Part shown: positions 6,391-13,034 of the stretch, one piece after another | Layout of the letters: each line of letters begins with the position of its first letter | Numbering within the stretch: position 1 is the stretch's first letter | Origin: an uncultured Saprospirales bacterium | GTDB lineage: Bacteria; Bacteroidota; Bacteroidia; Chitinophagales; JADIYW01 | Assembly (NCBI GenBank): GCA_938008535.1 | Contig: CALLKF010000197.1 | Span: forward strand, 1-13,034 | Direction: 5' to 3' | Length of the DNA: 13,034 nt | The notes under the pieces: generated by a model | What the model was told of the DNA's origin: nothing | Database searches by the model: none | What the model saw: the letters and a program-made list of their open reading frames with translations, nothing else | Translations under genes and position numbers: made by a program

Positions 6391-7110
6391 TTAATCTAAC
6401 TTCAAAACTTGCACAGCTTTTATACAAACATCTTGCTCTGATTCTTTTTTGTTTTTACCAAAACCAGTGGCAATTTCTTCGCCATCAATTTTTAATACAA
6501 CAGTAAAAATTCCTTGAGCATCAGGTGTTGTGTTGTGTGCAAATAATACTGCTTTTTTTCTTGCTTGTGCCCATTCTAACACATAACTTTTATAATCAGA
6601 AATAGTGTTGTGAAACGTTTCTGCATGAAAATCATTCATCAATAATTTTCCTACTAAAATTTCACTTTCGTGCATACCATAATCTAAAAAGAATGCACCA
6701 ATCCATGCTTCAAATGCATTACCAATAATATCTGGCGATTCTGCTAATTGTTTATCAGAAAGTTTGTGACGTAAATATTTTGGAATTCCTATTTCAGTGC
6801 CAACTTTATTTAAATTTTTTCTGTTAACTATGGAAGCACGCGCTTTAGTCAGCACACCTTCATCTTTGCCTTCTAACTGATGGTACAAAACTTCAGCAAC
6901 TACAAAACTAATGACAGCATCGCCTAAAAATTCTAAGCGTTCATTTTTTTCTGTTGATTTTTTTGTGAAAGAAGAATGCGTGAGTGCTTTAATATAGTTT
7001 TCTTCCGATTGTGCAGGTTCATATCCAATATAATTATAAATTTCTTCAAACTCATAATTGATATAAAATTGTTTTTTTCGTCTAAATAAATTCTTTAGAA
7101 ATGACCACAT
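6391..7110 (-). CDS. rnc: Ribonuclease III
   Basis: 239 residues from ATG 7110; a TTG two codons earlier is possible but less likely. RNase III cuts double-stranded RNA during rRNA and mRNA maturation and acts as a dimer. The signature NERLEFLGDAV (residues 56-66) carries Glu57, Glu60 and Asp64. The second metal-site segment is DIIGNAFEAWIGAFFLD with Glu134. The position equivalent to E. coli Asp114 is Asn131, which I believe is frequent in this phylum. Residues about 168-239 are the double-stranded RNA-binding domain, ending in the helix KNKKESEQDVCIKAVQVL. The N-terminus has a short basic extension, FLKNLFRRKKQ. It is the last gene of the acpP-fabF-rnc operon, 56 bp after fabF, and faces can. 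Confidence 0.95.
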   Translation of the reverse strand: MWSFLKNLFRRKKQFYINYEFEEIYNYIGYEPAQSEENYIKALTHSSFTKKSTEKNERLEFLGDAVISFVVAEVLYHQLEGKDEGVLTKARASIVNRKNLNKVGTEIGIPKYLRHKLSDKQLAESPDIIGNAFEAWIGAFFLDYGMHESEILVGKLLMNDFHAETFHNTISDYKSYVLEWAQARKKAVLFAHNTTPDAQGIFTVVLKIDGEEIATGFGKNKKESEQDVCIKAVQVLKLD

Positions 7111-7166
7111 GCACAAAAGTAGCAGTTAAAATTTCAATTAAAAAAGGAAAAAGTAGAATATTGATT

Positions 7167-8426
7167 TTAGTCAACATATTTTTTAAAAACAAGTGAAGTA
7201 TTATGACCACCAAAACCAAAATTATTGGATAAAACTGCGTTGATATTTTTTTCTTGCTTTTGGTGAAACGTAAAATTTATCTTTTTGTCAAAATCAGCAT
7301 CATCTGTAAAATGGTTAATTGTTGGCGGAACCACATTTTGTTGTAACGCTAACACCGAAACAATCGCCTCCACAATTCCGGCAGCACCTAATAAATGACC
7401 AGTCATAGATTTGGTGGCGCTGATATTTAAATCATACACCTGTTCGGCAAAAACATTTTGGATAGCATTAATTTCTGCAACATCACCTAATGGCGTTGAT
7501 GTGCCATGCACATTTATATAATCAATTTCTGTTGGTTTTAAGTTTGCATCTTCCAAAGCATCTTGCATCACATCAATAATACTTTCACCAGTAGGATTTG
7601 GTGCCGTAATATGATACGCATCAGCATTCATGGCACCACCAGCAATTTCTGCATAAATTTTTGCTCCACGTTTTTTCGCATGTTCCAAACTTTCCACTAT
7701 CATACAACCAGCACCTTCAGCCATCACAAAACCATCTCTGTCTTTATCAAAAGGTCGCGATGCAGTTTGCGGATCATCATTTCTTTCAGATAATGCTTTC
7801 ATCGCACCAAACGCACCAATACCTAATTGCGTAATAGCAGCTTCTGCACCACCAACCACAAAAGCATCTGCTTTTCCCAATCGTATGTAATTCATCGCAT
7901 CAATCAGCGCATTTGATGATGATGCACACGCAGCAACCACTGAAAAATTCATTCCTTTAAAACCATATTTGATGGAAATATTTCCAGACATTAAATTGAT
8001 CAATGTTCTTGGAATAAAAAATGGACTGATATATCTCGGATTTTTTCCGTTTTGATAATATTGAAATGCTTCTTCTTCAAACGTATTTAAACCACCAAAA
8101 CCAGAAGTAAACAATACACCAATTTTCTTTTTATTCAAATCTGCAAACTCTAATAATTGCGAATCTTTGATGGCTTCGTCAGCTGCAACATGCGCAAACT
8201 GCGAAAACAGATCGAGTTTTTTTAATTCTTTTTTATCGAAGAAATCTAAAGCATTAAAATTTTTTACTTCGCAAGCGAATTTAGTTCTGAAAAGTGAAGT
8301 ATCGAATGAAGTAATGTTTGCGCAACCGCTTTTTCCATCTATTAATTGATTCCAAAAATCAGCAACAGAATTTCCAATTGGTGTAATGGCACCTAAGCCA
8401 GTAATAACAACGCGCTGCAATGACAT
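7167..8426 (-). CDS. fabF: 3-oxoacyl-[acyl-carrier-protein] synthase II
   Basis: 419 residues, full length for FabF (KAS II), the elongating condensing enzyme of type II fatty-acid synthesis. It transfers the acyl chain to its cysteine and condenses it with malonyl-ACP in the cytoplasm. N-terminus: RVVITGLGAITPIGNS. Active-site Cys167 is in FSVVAACASSSNA. The two catalytic histidines are His307 in INVHGTSTPLGD and His344 in KSMTGHLLGAAG, with Lys339 between them. The C-terminal glycine loop is SNNFGFGGHN (400-409). All KAS residues are present. ATG 8426 gives the canonical start. It lies 82 bp downstream of acpP, which supplies its substrate, and 56 bp before rnc; no terminator is visible in the gaps, so cotranscription is likely. 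Confidence 0.97.
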   Translation of the reverse strand: MSLQRVVITGLGAITPIGNSVADFWNQLIDGKSGCANITSFDTSLFRTKFACEVKNFNALDFFDKKELKKLDLFSQFAHVAADEAIKDSQLLEFADLNKKKIGVLFTSGFGGLNTFEEEAFQYYQNGKNPRYISPFFIPRTLINLMSGNISIKYGFKGMNFSVVAACASSSNALIDAMNYIRLGKADAFVVGGAEAAITQLGIGAFGAMKALSERNDDPQTASRPFDKDRDGFVMAEGAGCMIVESLEHAKKRGAKIYAEIAGGAMNADAYHITAPNPTGESIIDVMQDALEDANLKPTEIDYINVHGTSTPLGDVAEINAIQNVFAEQVYDLNISATKSMTGHLLGAAGIVEAIVSVLALQQNVVPPTINHFTDDADFDKKINFTFHQKQEKNINAVLSNNFGFGGHNTSLVFKKYVD

Positions 8427-8508
8427 AAATTCAGATTAATTACTGAAAAATAAACGCTGCAAATTAGTAAAAATTTGTGTAATAAGAAGTTGGATAAAAA
8501 CTAAACGA

Positions 8509-8742
8509 TTAAACGTTGGCTTCTAAATAAGCGATTGCTTCACCAACAGATTTAATTTTGTCGGCTTGCTCATCTGGAATAATGATATTGAATTCTTTCT
8601 CAAATTCCATAATCAACTCTACCGTTTCTAAAGAATCGGCTTTTAAATCCGTTTCAAATTTTGCCTCAGGTGTTACTTCTGATTCTTCTACTGTTAATTT
8701 CTCAACAATAATTTTTTTAACGCGCTCTGCAATAGTTGACAT
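8509..8742 (-). CDS. acpP: Acyl carrier protein
   Basis: 77 residues from ATG 8742; a TTG two codons upstream is less likely. The acidic four-helix carrier holds growing fatty-acyl chains on a 4'-phosphopantetheine attached to Ser37 in the motif LKADSLETVEL. The start MSTIAERVKKIIVEKL and the middle EFNIIIPDEQADKIKSVGEAIAYLEANV match the family closely. First gene of the operon acpP-fabF-rnc, a standard order in Bacteroidota, so carrier and condensing enzyme are made together. An exact -7 box lies 27 bp upstream of the start codon. Confidence 0.97.
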   Translation of the reverse strand: MSTIAERVKKIIVEKLTVEESEVTPEAKFETDLKADSLETVELIMEFEKEFNIIIPDEQADKIKSVGEAIAYLEANV

Positions 8743-8768
8743 GGTCAATGATTTATAAAATTGAATCG

Positions 8769-8776
8769 CAAAATTA
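8769..8776 (-). promoter_or_regulatory. Bacteroidota -7 box for acpP-fabF-rnc
   Basis: The minus strand reads TAATTTTG, an exact TAnnTTTG match, ending 27 bp before the acpP ATG. It would give a leader of about 20 nt. No convincing TTTG -33 element is seen about 20 nt upstream. Confidence 0.5.
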
Positions 8777-8923
8777 GCGTAATTTTCGGAAATCCATACT
8801 AATCTGTGTTAAATTTTTAAAGTTTACAATCTATTGATTATGTGCCTATTATTTTTACTTATTCAATAATGTTGATAATATGAAAAAATAGTGTTCATTT
8901 TCGCTTGTAATTTTAGCCAAATT

Positions 8924-9400
8924 ATGGCTAAAAAACAATATATCGACGTAAGTTTTGATTTCTCTATTTGGGGAATTAATTCCAATATGGAAGATTATCG
9001 CTTGTGCCTACATTTAAATAATTATTTAAATTGGCAATTAAAACGCGTACATGATATTGAATTTTATAGCTCTAAAATTAAAGAATTCAAACATTTCAAT
9101 GCATACAAACATCAGAATGAAATCGATTTTTATTCTATTGAATTAATACAAAATAAAAATGCTGGAAATATTTTAATTCCAGAATTAAAAAACATGGATT
9201 TCTTGTTCTTGTTGCATGGTGAAGATGATTATTTTGATAAAGAAGAATTTACTCAACTTTTATCTAGAATACCTGCAGTACAATCTTGCATTTCCATTGA
9301 TGTAAATTCATTGAAATCAAAACATAATTTATTAATCAGACATTTTAATGAACACAGCAAAAAGAAAAACCAAAATAGTAGCTACCATTGGGCCAGCTAG
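8924..9400 (+). CDS. IPExxxVDY family protein
   Basis: 158 residues from ATG 8924 (MAKKQYIDVSFDFSIWGINS). An in-frame GTG at 8891 would add a non-conserved extension. The hallmark is ILIPELKNMDFLFLLHGED, a variant of the IPE-xxx-(V/M)-D-(Y/F) motif that names this small Bacteroidota family. The N-terminal half has the family's W-I-N and YRLCLHLNNYLNW elements. The family has no established function, but it commonly neighbours pyk and the acpP-fabF-rnc cluster, as here. No signal peptide. The last ~20 residues (RHFNEHSKKKNQNSSYHWAS) look like non-family sequence and lie over the start of pyk: the stop is 53 bases inside pyk, in another frame. It is probably cotranscribed and translationally linked with pyk. 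Confidence 0.88.
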   Translation: MAKKQYIDVSFDFSIWGINSNMEDYRLCLHLNNYLNWQLKRVHDIEFYSSKIKEFKHFNAYKHQNEIDFYSIELIQNKNAGNILIPELKNMDFLFLLHGEDDYFDKEEFTQLLSRIPAVQSCISIDVNSLKSKHNLLIRHFNEHSKKKNQNSSYHWAS

Positions 9401-10775
9401 CAACAGCTACGAAAAACTGGTAGAACTCTACGAAAGTGGTGTCAATGTATTTCGTATAAATTTTTCTCACGGCAGACACGAAGACCATTTAAAAGTAATT
9501 GAGCACATTTGCCTTTTAAATGAAAAACACAATGCACATGTAAGTATTTTGGCTGATTTACAAGGTCCGAAATTGCGAACAGGTTTAATGCAAAACAACG
9601 CCGTTGAGCTAGTTGAAGGTGCTTTTATAAAAGTTACCAGCGAAGATGTGATTGGCACTAAAGAAATTATATCTGTTACTTACAACAATTTAACCGACCT
9701 TAAAATTGATGAATTTATTTTAATCGATGATGGCAAATTAGAATTACAAGTAGCAGAAGTTTTGAACGAAAACACACTTTCGTGTAAAATAATTTCTGGT
9801 GGAATTTTATCATCCAAGAAAGGATTTAATTTACCAAATACAAAAATATCTATACCAAGTTTGACGGAAAAAGACTTGCGCGATTTTGAATTTATTGTCA
9901 CACAACCTGTTAATTGGATTGCTTTGTCTTTTGTGCGTACTGCCAAAGATATTTTAGATTTAAAACAACTGATTTTAGATAAAAATTCATCTTTAAAAGT
10001 TGTGGCGAAAATTGAAAAACCAGAAGCTGTTGCCAATATGGACAGCATTATAGAAGTTACTGATGCTGTTATGATTGCGCGTGGCGATTTAGGTGTTGAA
10101 GTTGCCATGGAAGAAATGCCTCTGATTCAAAAAAACTTTATAAAAAAATGCATCGAAGCATCTAAACCAGTGATTATTGCTACACAAGTAATGGAATCAA
10201 TGATTGATATGCCACGACCAACGCGTGCCGAAATTACCGATGTTGCCAATGGCGTTTTAGACGGTGCTGATGCTATTATGCTGAGTGGTGAAACTTCGGT
10301 TGGCAAAAATCCAGCGAAAGTGGTGCAAACTATAGATAGAATAATCAGACGCACAGAACAGGAAGATGAAATTTACCATAAACATTTATTGCCGAATAAA
10401 AATTCAAAAACATTTTTATCAGATGCTATTTGTTTTAATGCCTGCACCATTGCATCTGAAGTAAACGCAAAAGCGATAAACGGAATGACTTATTCAGGTT
10501 ACACTGCGTTTATGTTGGCAAGCAACCGACCAAAAGCTGATATACATATTTTTACCAGTAACAAAAATTTAATGAAAACACTCGGTTTAGTTTGGGGCGT
10601 CGATGTGTTTTTCTATGATAAATTTGTAAGCACAGATGAATCTATTGACGATATTATACAAATACTAAAAAATGCAAATGTGGTAGAAACGAATGACATC
10701 GTTGTAAGCACCGCAAGTATGCCAATTACTGGTAGAGGTCGAACAAATATGGTGAAGATTAGTCAGATTAAATGA
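9348..10775 (+). CDS. pyk: Pyruvate kinase
   Basis: 475 residues, full length for a bacterial pyruvate kinase without the extra C-terminal phosphohistidine domain. It converts phosphoenolpyruvate and ADP to pyruvate and ATP at the end of glycolysis. The N-terminus RKTKIVATIGPAS is canonical. Later landmarks are FRINFSHGRHEDH (substrate and K+ site), ILADLQGPKLRTG, WIALSFVRTAKDI, the active-site signature VVAKIEKPEAVANMD, MIARGDLGVEV, IIATQVMESMI with PRPTRAEITDVANGVLDGADAIMLSGETSVGKNP, and the C-terminal domain from about residue 350. ATG 9348 is well supported because conservation begins eight codons later, even though it lies inside the upstream gene. The S41 peptidase gene follows after 24 bp without a terminator. 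Confidence 0.97.
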   Translation: MNTAKRKTKIVATIGPASNSYEKLVELYESGVNVFRINFSHGRHEDHLKVIEHICLLNEKHNAHVSILADLQGPKLRTGLMQNNAVELVEGAFIKVTSEDVIGTKEIISVTYNNLTDLKIDEFILIDDGKLELQVAEVLNENTLSCKIISGGILSSKKGFNLPNTKISIPSLTEKDLRDFEFIVTQPVNWIALSFVRTAKDILDLKQLILDKNSSLKVVAKIEKPEAVANMDSIIEVTDAVMIARGDLGVEVAMEEMPLIQKNFIKKCIEASKPVIIATQVMESMIDMPRPTRAEITDVANGVLDGADAIMLSGETSVGKNPAKVVQTIDRIIRRTEQEDEIYHKHLLPNKNSKTFLSDAICFNACTIASEVNAKAINGMTYSGYTAFMLASNRPKADIHIFTSNKNLMKTLGLVWGVDVFFYDKFVSTDESIDDIIQILKNANVVETNDIVVSTASMPITGRGRTNMVKISQIK

Positions 10776-10799
10776 TATTTTAATTGAAATAGAATCAGC

Positions 10800-12221
10800 A
10801 TGCATAAACGTACATTATTTCTAATTATCGTTTCTTTCCTTTTTATCTTCCAAATCAGTTTTGCACAAACCGATAATTCAATAGCGACACAAAAATTTTC
10901 TGTGGATGCGTTGAAAAAAGATTTTCAAACCTGGCGAAATACCTTAGAAAAAACGCACGCTAATTTATATTTATATACTTCAAAAGAACGCTTAGATATT
11001 GTACTGGACAGCATGTATCAAAATATCACGCAGCCAATGACTGCGCTAGAATTTTATGCATACATCACGCCGTTAGTAGCTATTATAAAAGATGGACATA
11101 ATTATGTTCATCCGAGTGATGCGCTTATGGAATATTATAACAAGCATGAATTATTTTTTCCTTTTCATGTTACTTATCTCGATATGAAATTGCTGATCGA
11201 TATGAATTTATCAGCTGATTCAACTATCGCTGCTGGTTCAGAAATTTCAAGCATAAATGGTGTTTCATCCGAAAAAATATGGAACGAATTAATAAGACGA
11301 CAACCAAGAGATGGCAATAATGAAACCTATCCAACATGGATACTGAACAATTGGTTTCGCGAATATTATAGTTATGTTTTTGGTCATCCAACAATCTTCG
11401 ATCTGGAAATTAAAACATCACAAAATAATAGTTACAAAGTAAATGTAGCTGCGCGCAACAAAGACACTATTTACTCAATAAGAAAAACGAAATATCCTGA
11501 AAGAACATTTGCGAATGATTATGAAAAGCCAATAGAATGGAAACAACTAAGCACAAACAAAACTGCCATCTTAGCCATAAAAACATTTAGTGGTAAAGTC
11601 AAGAAAAAATATCATCAGCCATTTAAGAAGACACTGAAACAAGCATTCAATGAATTTAAAAACAATCAAACAGAAAATATAATTCTTGATTTGCGCGACA
11701 ATCAAGGTGGCAGCCAGATGTATGGAATCGCGCTGGTTTCCTATTTTCTAGATCAACCTTTTCAGTTCTCTAATGAAATTTATGGTGTAAAGAAAGGTCT
11801 GGCATCGGATGAAAAAGATAGGTTAAAACAAAAAAGTTCGCATCTTACCAAATTGCATAAACCAAACAAGCAGCACTTTTCAGGTAATGTGTATGTATTA
11901 ATCAATGGCGGAAGTTTTTCAGCCAGTGCAATGGTGAGTACTTGTTTACAAGTCAATAAAAGAGTCGTTTTTATTGGTGAAGAAACCGGTGGCAACAGCA
12001 CGGTTTTAACCGGAACATTTACGGCTAAAACAAAAACGACGTTGCCGAACACACAAATAATTTGCGACAAACCGGATTATAAAATCATCTACAAAGATAT
12101 TATGCTAAACGATGGACACGGTGTTTATCCTGAATATACGGTGCAGCCAACTATTCAGGATATTATCGACAACAAAGATGTTGCACTGAATTATGCATTG
12201 GAATTGATTCGTAATAAATAA
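10800..12221 (+). CDS. Secreted S41 family peptidase
   Basis: 473 residues from ATG 10800. Signal peptide: residues 1-22, ending FAQ. Residues about 35-110 are a helical N-terminal domain with IIKDGHNYVHP (95-105), the conserved DGH-style element of the tricorn-core/CPP S41 branch. Residues 250-440 form the peptidase core: AILAIKTFSG, IILDLRDNQGGS (295-305), VYVLINGGSFSASAM with the predicted nucleophile Ser372, and FIGEETGGNS (391-400). No canonical PDZ domain is obvious, but residues 130-165 (GSEISSINGVS) are PDZ-like. There is no type IX sorting domain, so it is probably periplasmic or outer-membrane associated. It follows pyk by 24 bp, an unusual partner; the shared transcript may be simple read-through. 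No strong terminator is seen downstream. Confidence 0.9.
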   Translation: MHKRTLFLIIVSFLFIFQISFAQTDNSIATQKFSVDALKKDFQTWRNTLEKTHANLYLYTSKERLDIVLDSMYQNITQPMTALEFYAYITPLVAIIKDGHNYVHPSDALMEYYNKHELFFPFHVTYLDMKLLIDMNLSADSTIAAGSEISSINGVSSEKIWNELIRRQPRDGNNETYPTWILNNWFREYYSYVFGHPTIFDLEIKTSQNNSYKVNVAARNKDTIYSIRKTKYPERTFANDYEKPIEWKQLSTNKTAILAIKTFSGKVKKKYHQPFKKTLKQAFNEFKNNQTENIILDLRDNQGGSQMYGIALVSYFLDQPFQFSNEIYGVKKGLASDEKDRLKQKSSHLTKLHKPNKQHFSGNVYVLINGGSFSASAMVSTCLQVNKRVVFIGEETGGNSTVLTGTFTAKTKTTLPNTQIICDKPDYKIIYKDIMLNDGHGVYPEYTVQPTIQDIIDNKDVALNYALELIRNK

Positions 12222-12377
12222 TGAATAACTGAAATTCATTTAGAAATTATAGAAAATAGCTGAGAACAGAACATAATCTACTCAGTTAGACAGCAATTTA
12301 CCTTATACATCTTCTTTTTTGTGTTAGATATGCAAGATTATTGCTCAGAAATAGTGTTTGGAAACCAAGAAACAAGC

Positions 12378-12545
12378 AATTTTATTAAATTAATTAGCAA
12401 TTTTTATTAAAAAGTGATGAAAACCTACTGAAAAAACAATAAAACATACCGAAAAGAAGTAAAACATCATCAATAAGTGAGAAAATTGCATAGAATAATG
12501 GTTAAAACATACTTGAAAGTGGTAAAACTTTATTAGAAAGTAGAT
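12378..12545. repeat. Degenerate array B: about 8 units of ~21 bp
   Basis: A-tract-led units begin at about 12378, 12399, 12420, 12441, 12461, 12482, 12504 and 12524, with lengths of 20-22 bp that average 21.0. AAAACATAC or AAAACATCA recurs at 12441, 12461 and 12504; TTTATTAnAAAGT-like text recurs in the units at 12399 and 12524. It is part of the gene-free stretch 12222-12924. From 12222 to 12377 I see no gene or firm signal. Confidence 0.55.
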
Positions 12546-12586
12546 AATTGGTATTTAAAAATCAATAAATTTTGAACTTTACTCTT

Positions 12587-12817
12587 ATTCTAATTAGAGT
12601 TACTCTTATTCTAATCAACTTTATTATCATTCTAATTGCATTTATTCCTATTCTAATTGTAGCTGCTCTTATTCTAATTAAAGCTGCTCTTATTCTAATA
12701 GAAGTTGCATTCATTCTAATATAAGTTAATAACGTTCTAATTAGAGTTAATCACGTTCTAATTAGAGTTACTTTCATTCTAATTAACTTTACTCTTATTC
12801 TAAAAGAAACATTTTTT
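12587..12817. repeat. Tandem array C: about 11 units of 21 bp
   Basis: ATTCTAAT, or GTTCTAAT in two units, begins at 12587, 12608, 12629, 12650, 12671, 12692, 12713, 12734, 12755 and 12776, exactly 21 bp apart. A partial unit starts at 12797, and a half unit (AACTTTACTCTT) precedes the first. The best-conserved units join two short palindromes, CTAATTAG and AGAGTTACTCT. Units differ by several bases, so the array is old or under selection rather than freshly duplicated. There are no spacers, so it is not a CRISPR. A plus-strand frame starts as ILI-heptads but stops at 12722; the minus strand also has a stop. The remaining 12818-12924 shows nothing further. Confidence 0.92.
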
Positions 12818-12924
12818 TTCTTGGTTTAATTTTTAGGTAAAAAATCATCCAAACGAAGTGATCTGAGTGCTTAGTTGGCGCTTAATAGAGATTTTTGGTG
12901 GAATTTGATTTGAATTCTAGAAGA

Positions 12925-13034
12925 TTAGTTCAGCTTCTGTCTATGCACTTCATACAACGCCATTGCAGTAGCAACCGAAACGTTATAGGATTCAAGCTCG
13001 GTGTTCATTGGCAACTTCACCAACTCATCTACCA
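12925..13034 (-). CDS. SpoU/TrmH-family RNA 2'-O-methyltransferase, C-terminal fragment
   Basis: Only the last 35 codons are inside the window, read from 13032 down to a TAA at 12925-12927. The fragment contains KLPMNTELESYNVSVATAMALYE. This is motif 3 of the SPOUT methyltransferases (P-M-x(n)-E-S-x-N-V-S-V-A), which forms the end of the trefoil knot and the S-adenosylmethionine pocket. Members methylate ribose 2'-OH in tRNA or rRNA; which RNA cannot be told from the fragment (TrmH, TrmL and RlmB relatives all share this motif). Its 3' side faces array C, so the two transcripts converge across that array. Confidence 0.85.
   Translation of the reverse strand, partial: VDELVKLPMNTELESYNVSVATAMALYEVHRQKLN

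Noticed and set aside
8908..8915. TAATTTTA as a promoter for the IPExxxVDY-pyk operon
   Set aside because: It matches seven of eight positions but lies only 9 bp before the start codon and lacks a -33 partner.
8891..8923. GTG start for the IPExxxVDY protein
   Set aside because: The extra residues FIFACNFSQI are not family-like, and an ATG follows at 8924.
12587..12817. CRISPR array
   Set aside because: Units are directly tandem with no spacers, the repeats are 21 bp and diverged, and no cas genes are present.

Overview
The window is AT-rich (about 30% GC by eye) and reads as a chromosomal segment of a member of the phylum Bacteroidota. Support: a type IX secretion C-terminal sorting domain on a serine hydrolase, a DUF4476 protein, an IPExxxVDY-family protein, the order rnc-fabF-acpP next to pyk, two clear TAnnTTTG -7 boxes, and genes that begin at ATG without a Shine-Dalgarno sequence. 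A Chitinophagia/Sphingobacteriia-like lineage is plausible, but I cannot fix it. The first ~147 bases are the exception: about 80% GC, with a reading frame using almost only G/C third positions. They look like DNA from another organism joined in the middle of a gene (assembly chimera more likely than transfer).

Layout. 1-147: foreign GC-rich coding fragment, minus strand. 148-747: N-terminal part of a secreted BNR-repeat-like protein, cut by the junction. 1004-1729: PAS-LuxR regulator, minus strand. 1751-2200: gene-free, holding an 11-unit, 21-bp repeat array with an 18-bp perfect hairpin. 2201-2815: small protein with a helical N-terminus and an FN3-like C-terminus. 2929-3297: VOC (glyoxalase-fold) protein. 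3403-4254: secreted DUF4476 protein. 4390-5706: secreted beta-lactamase-fold serine hydrolase with a T9SS tag. Several of these plus-strand genes are separated by hairpin-plus-T-run terminators, so they are probably transcribed singly. 5763-6389: beta-carbonic anhydrase, meeting rnc tail to tail with one base between stops.

6391-8742 is a minus-strand operon, acpP-fabF-rnc (fatty-acid synthesis and RNA processing). Divergent from it, 8924-12221 is a plus-strand set: IPExxxVDY protein, pyruvate kinase (whose start lies 53 bases inside the preceding gene) and a secreted S41 peptidase. 12222-12924 has no gene but contains two further 21-bp arrays, one degenerate (12378-12545) and one regular (12587-12817), almost in phase with each other. 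12925-13034 is the C-terminal end of a SpoU/TrmH-family RNA methyltransferase, minus strand.

The most unusual content is the repeated use of a 21-bp period in three arrays of unrelated unit sequence, all in gene-free DNA. Two of them have about 11 units. I do not recognise them as a named element.
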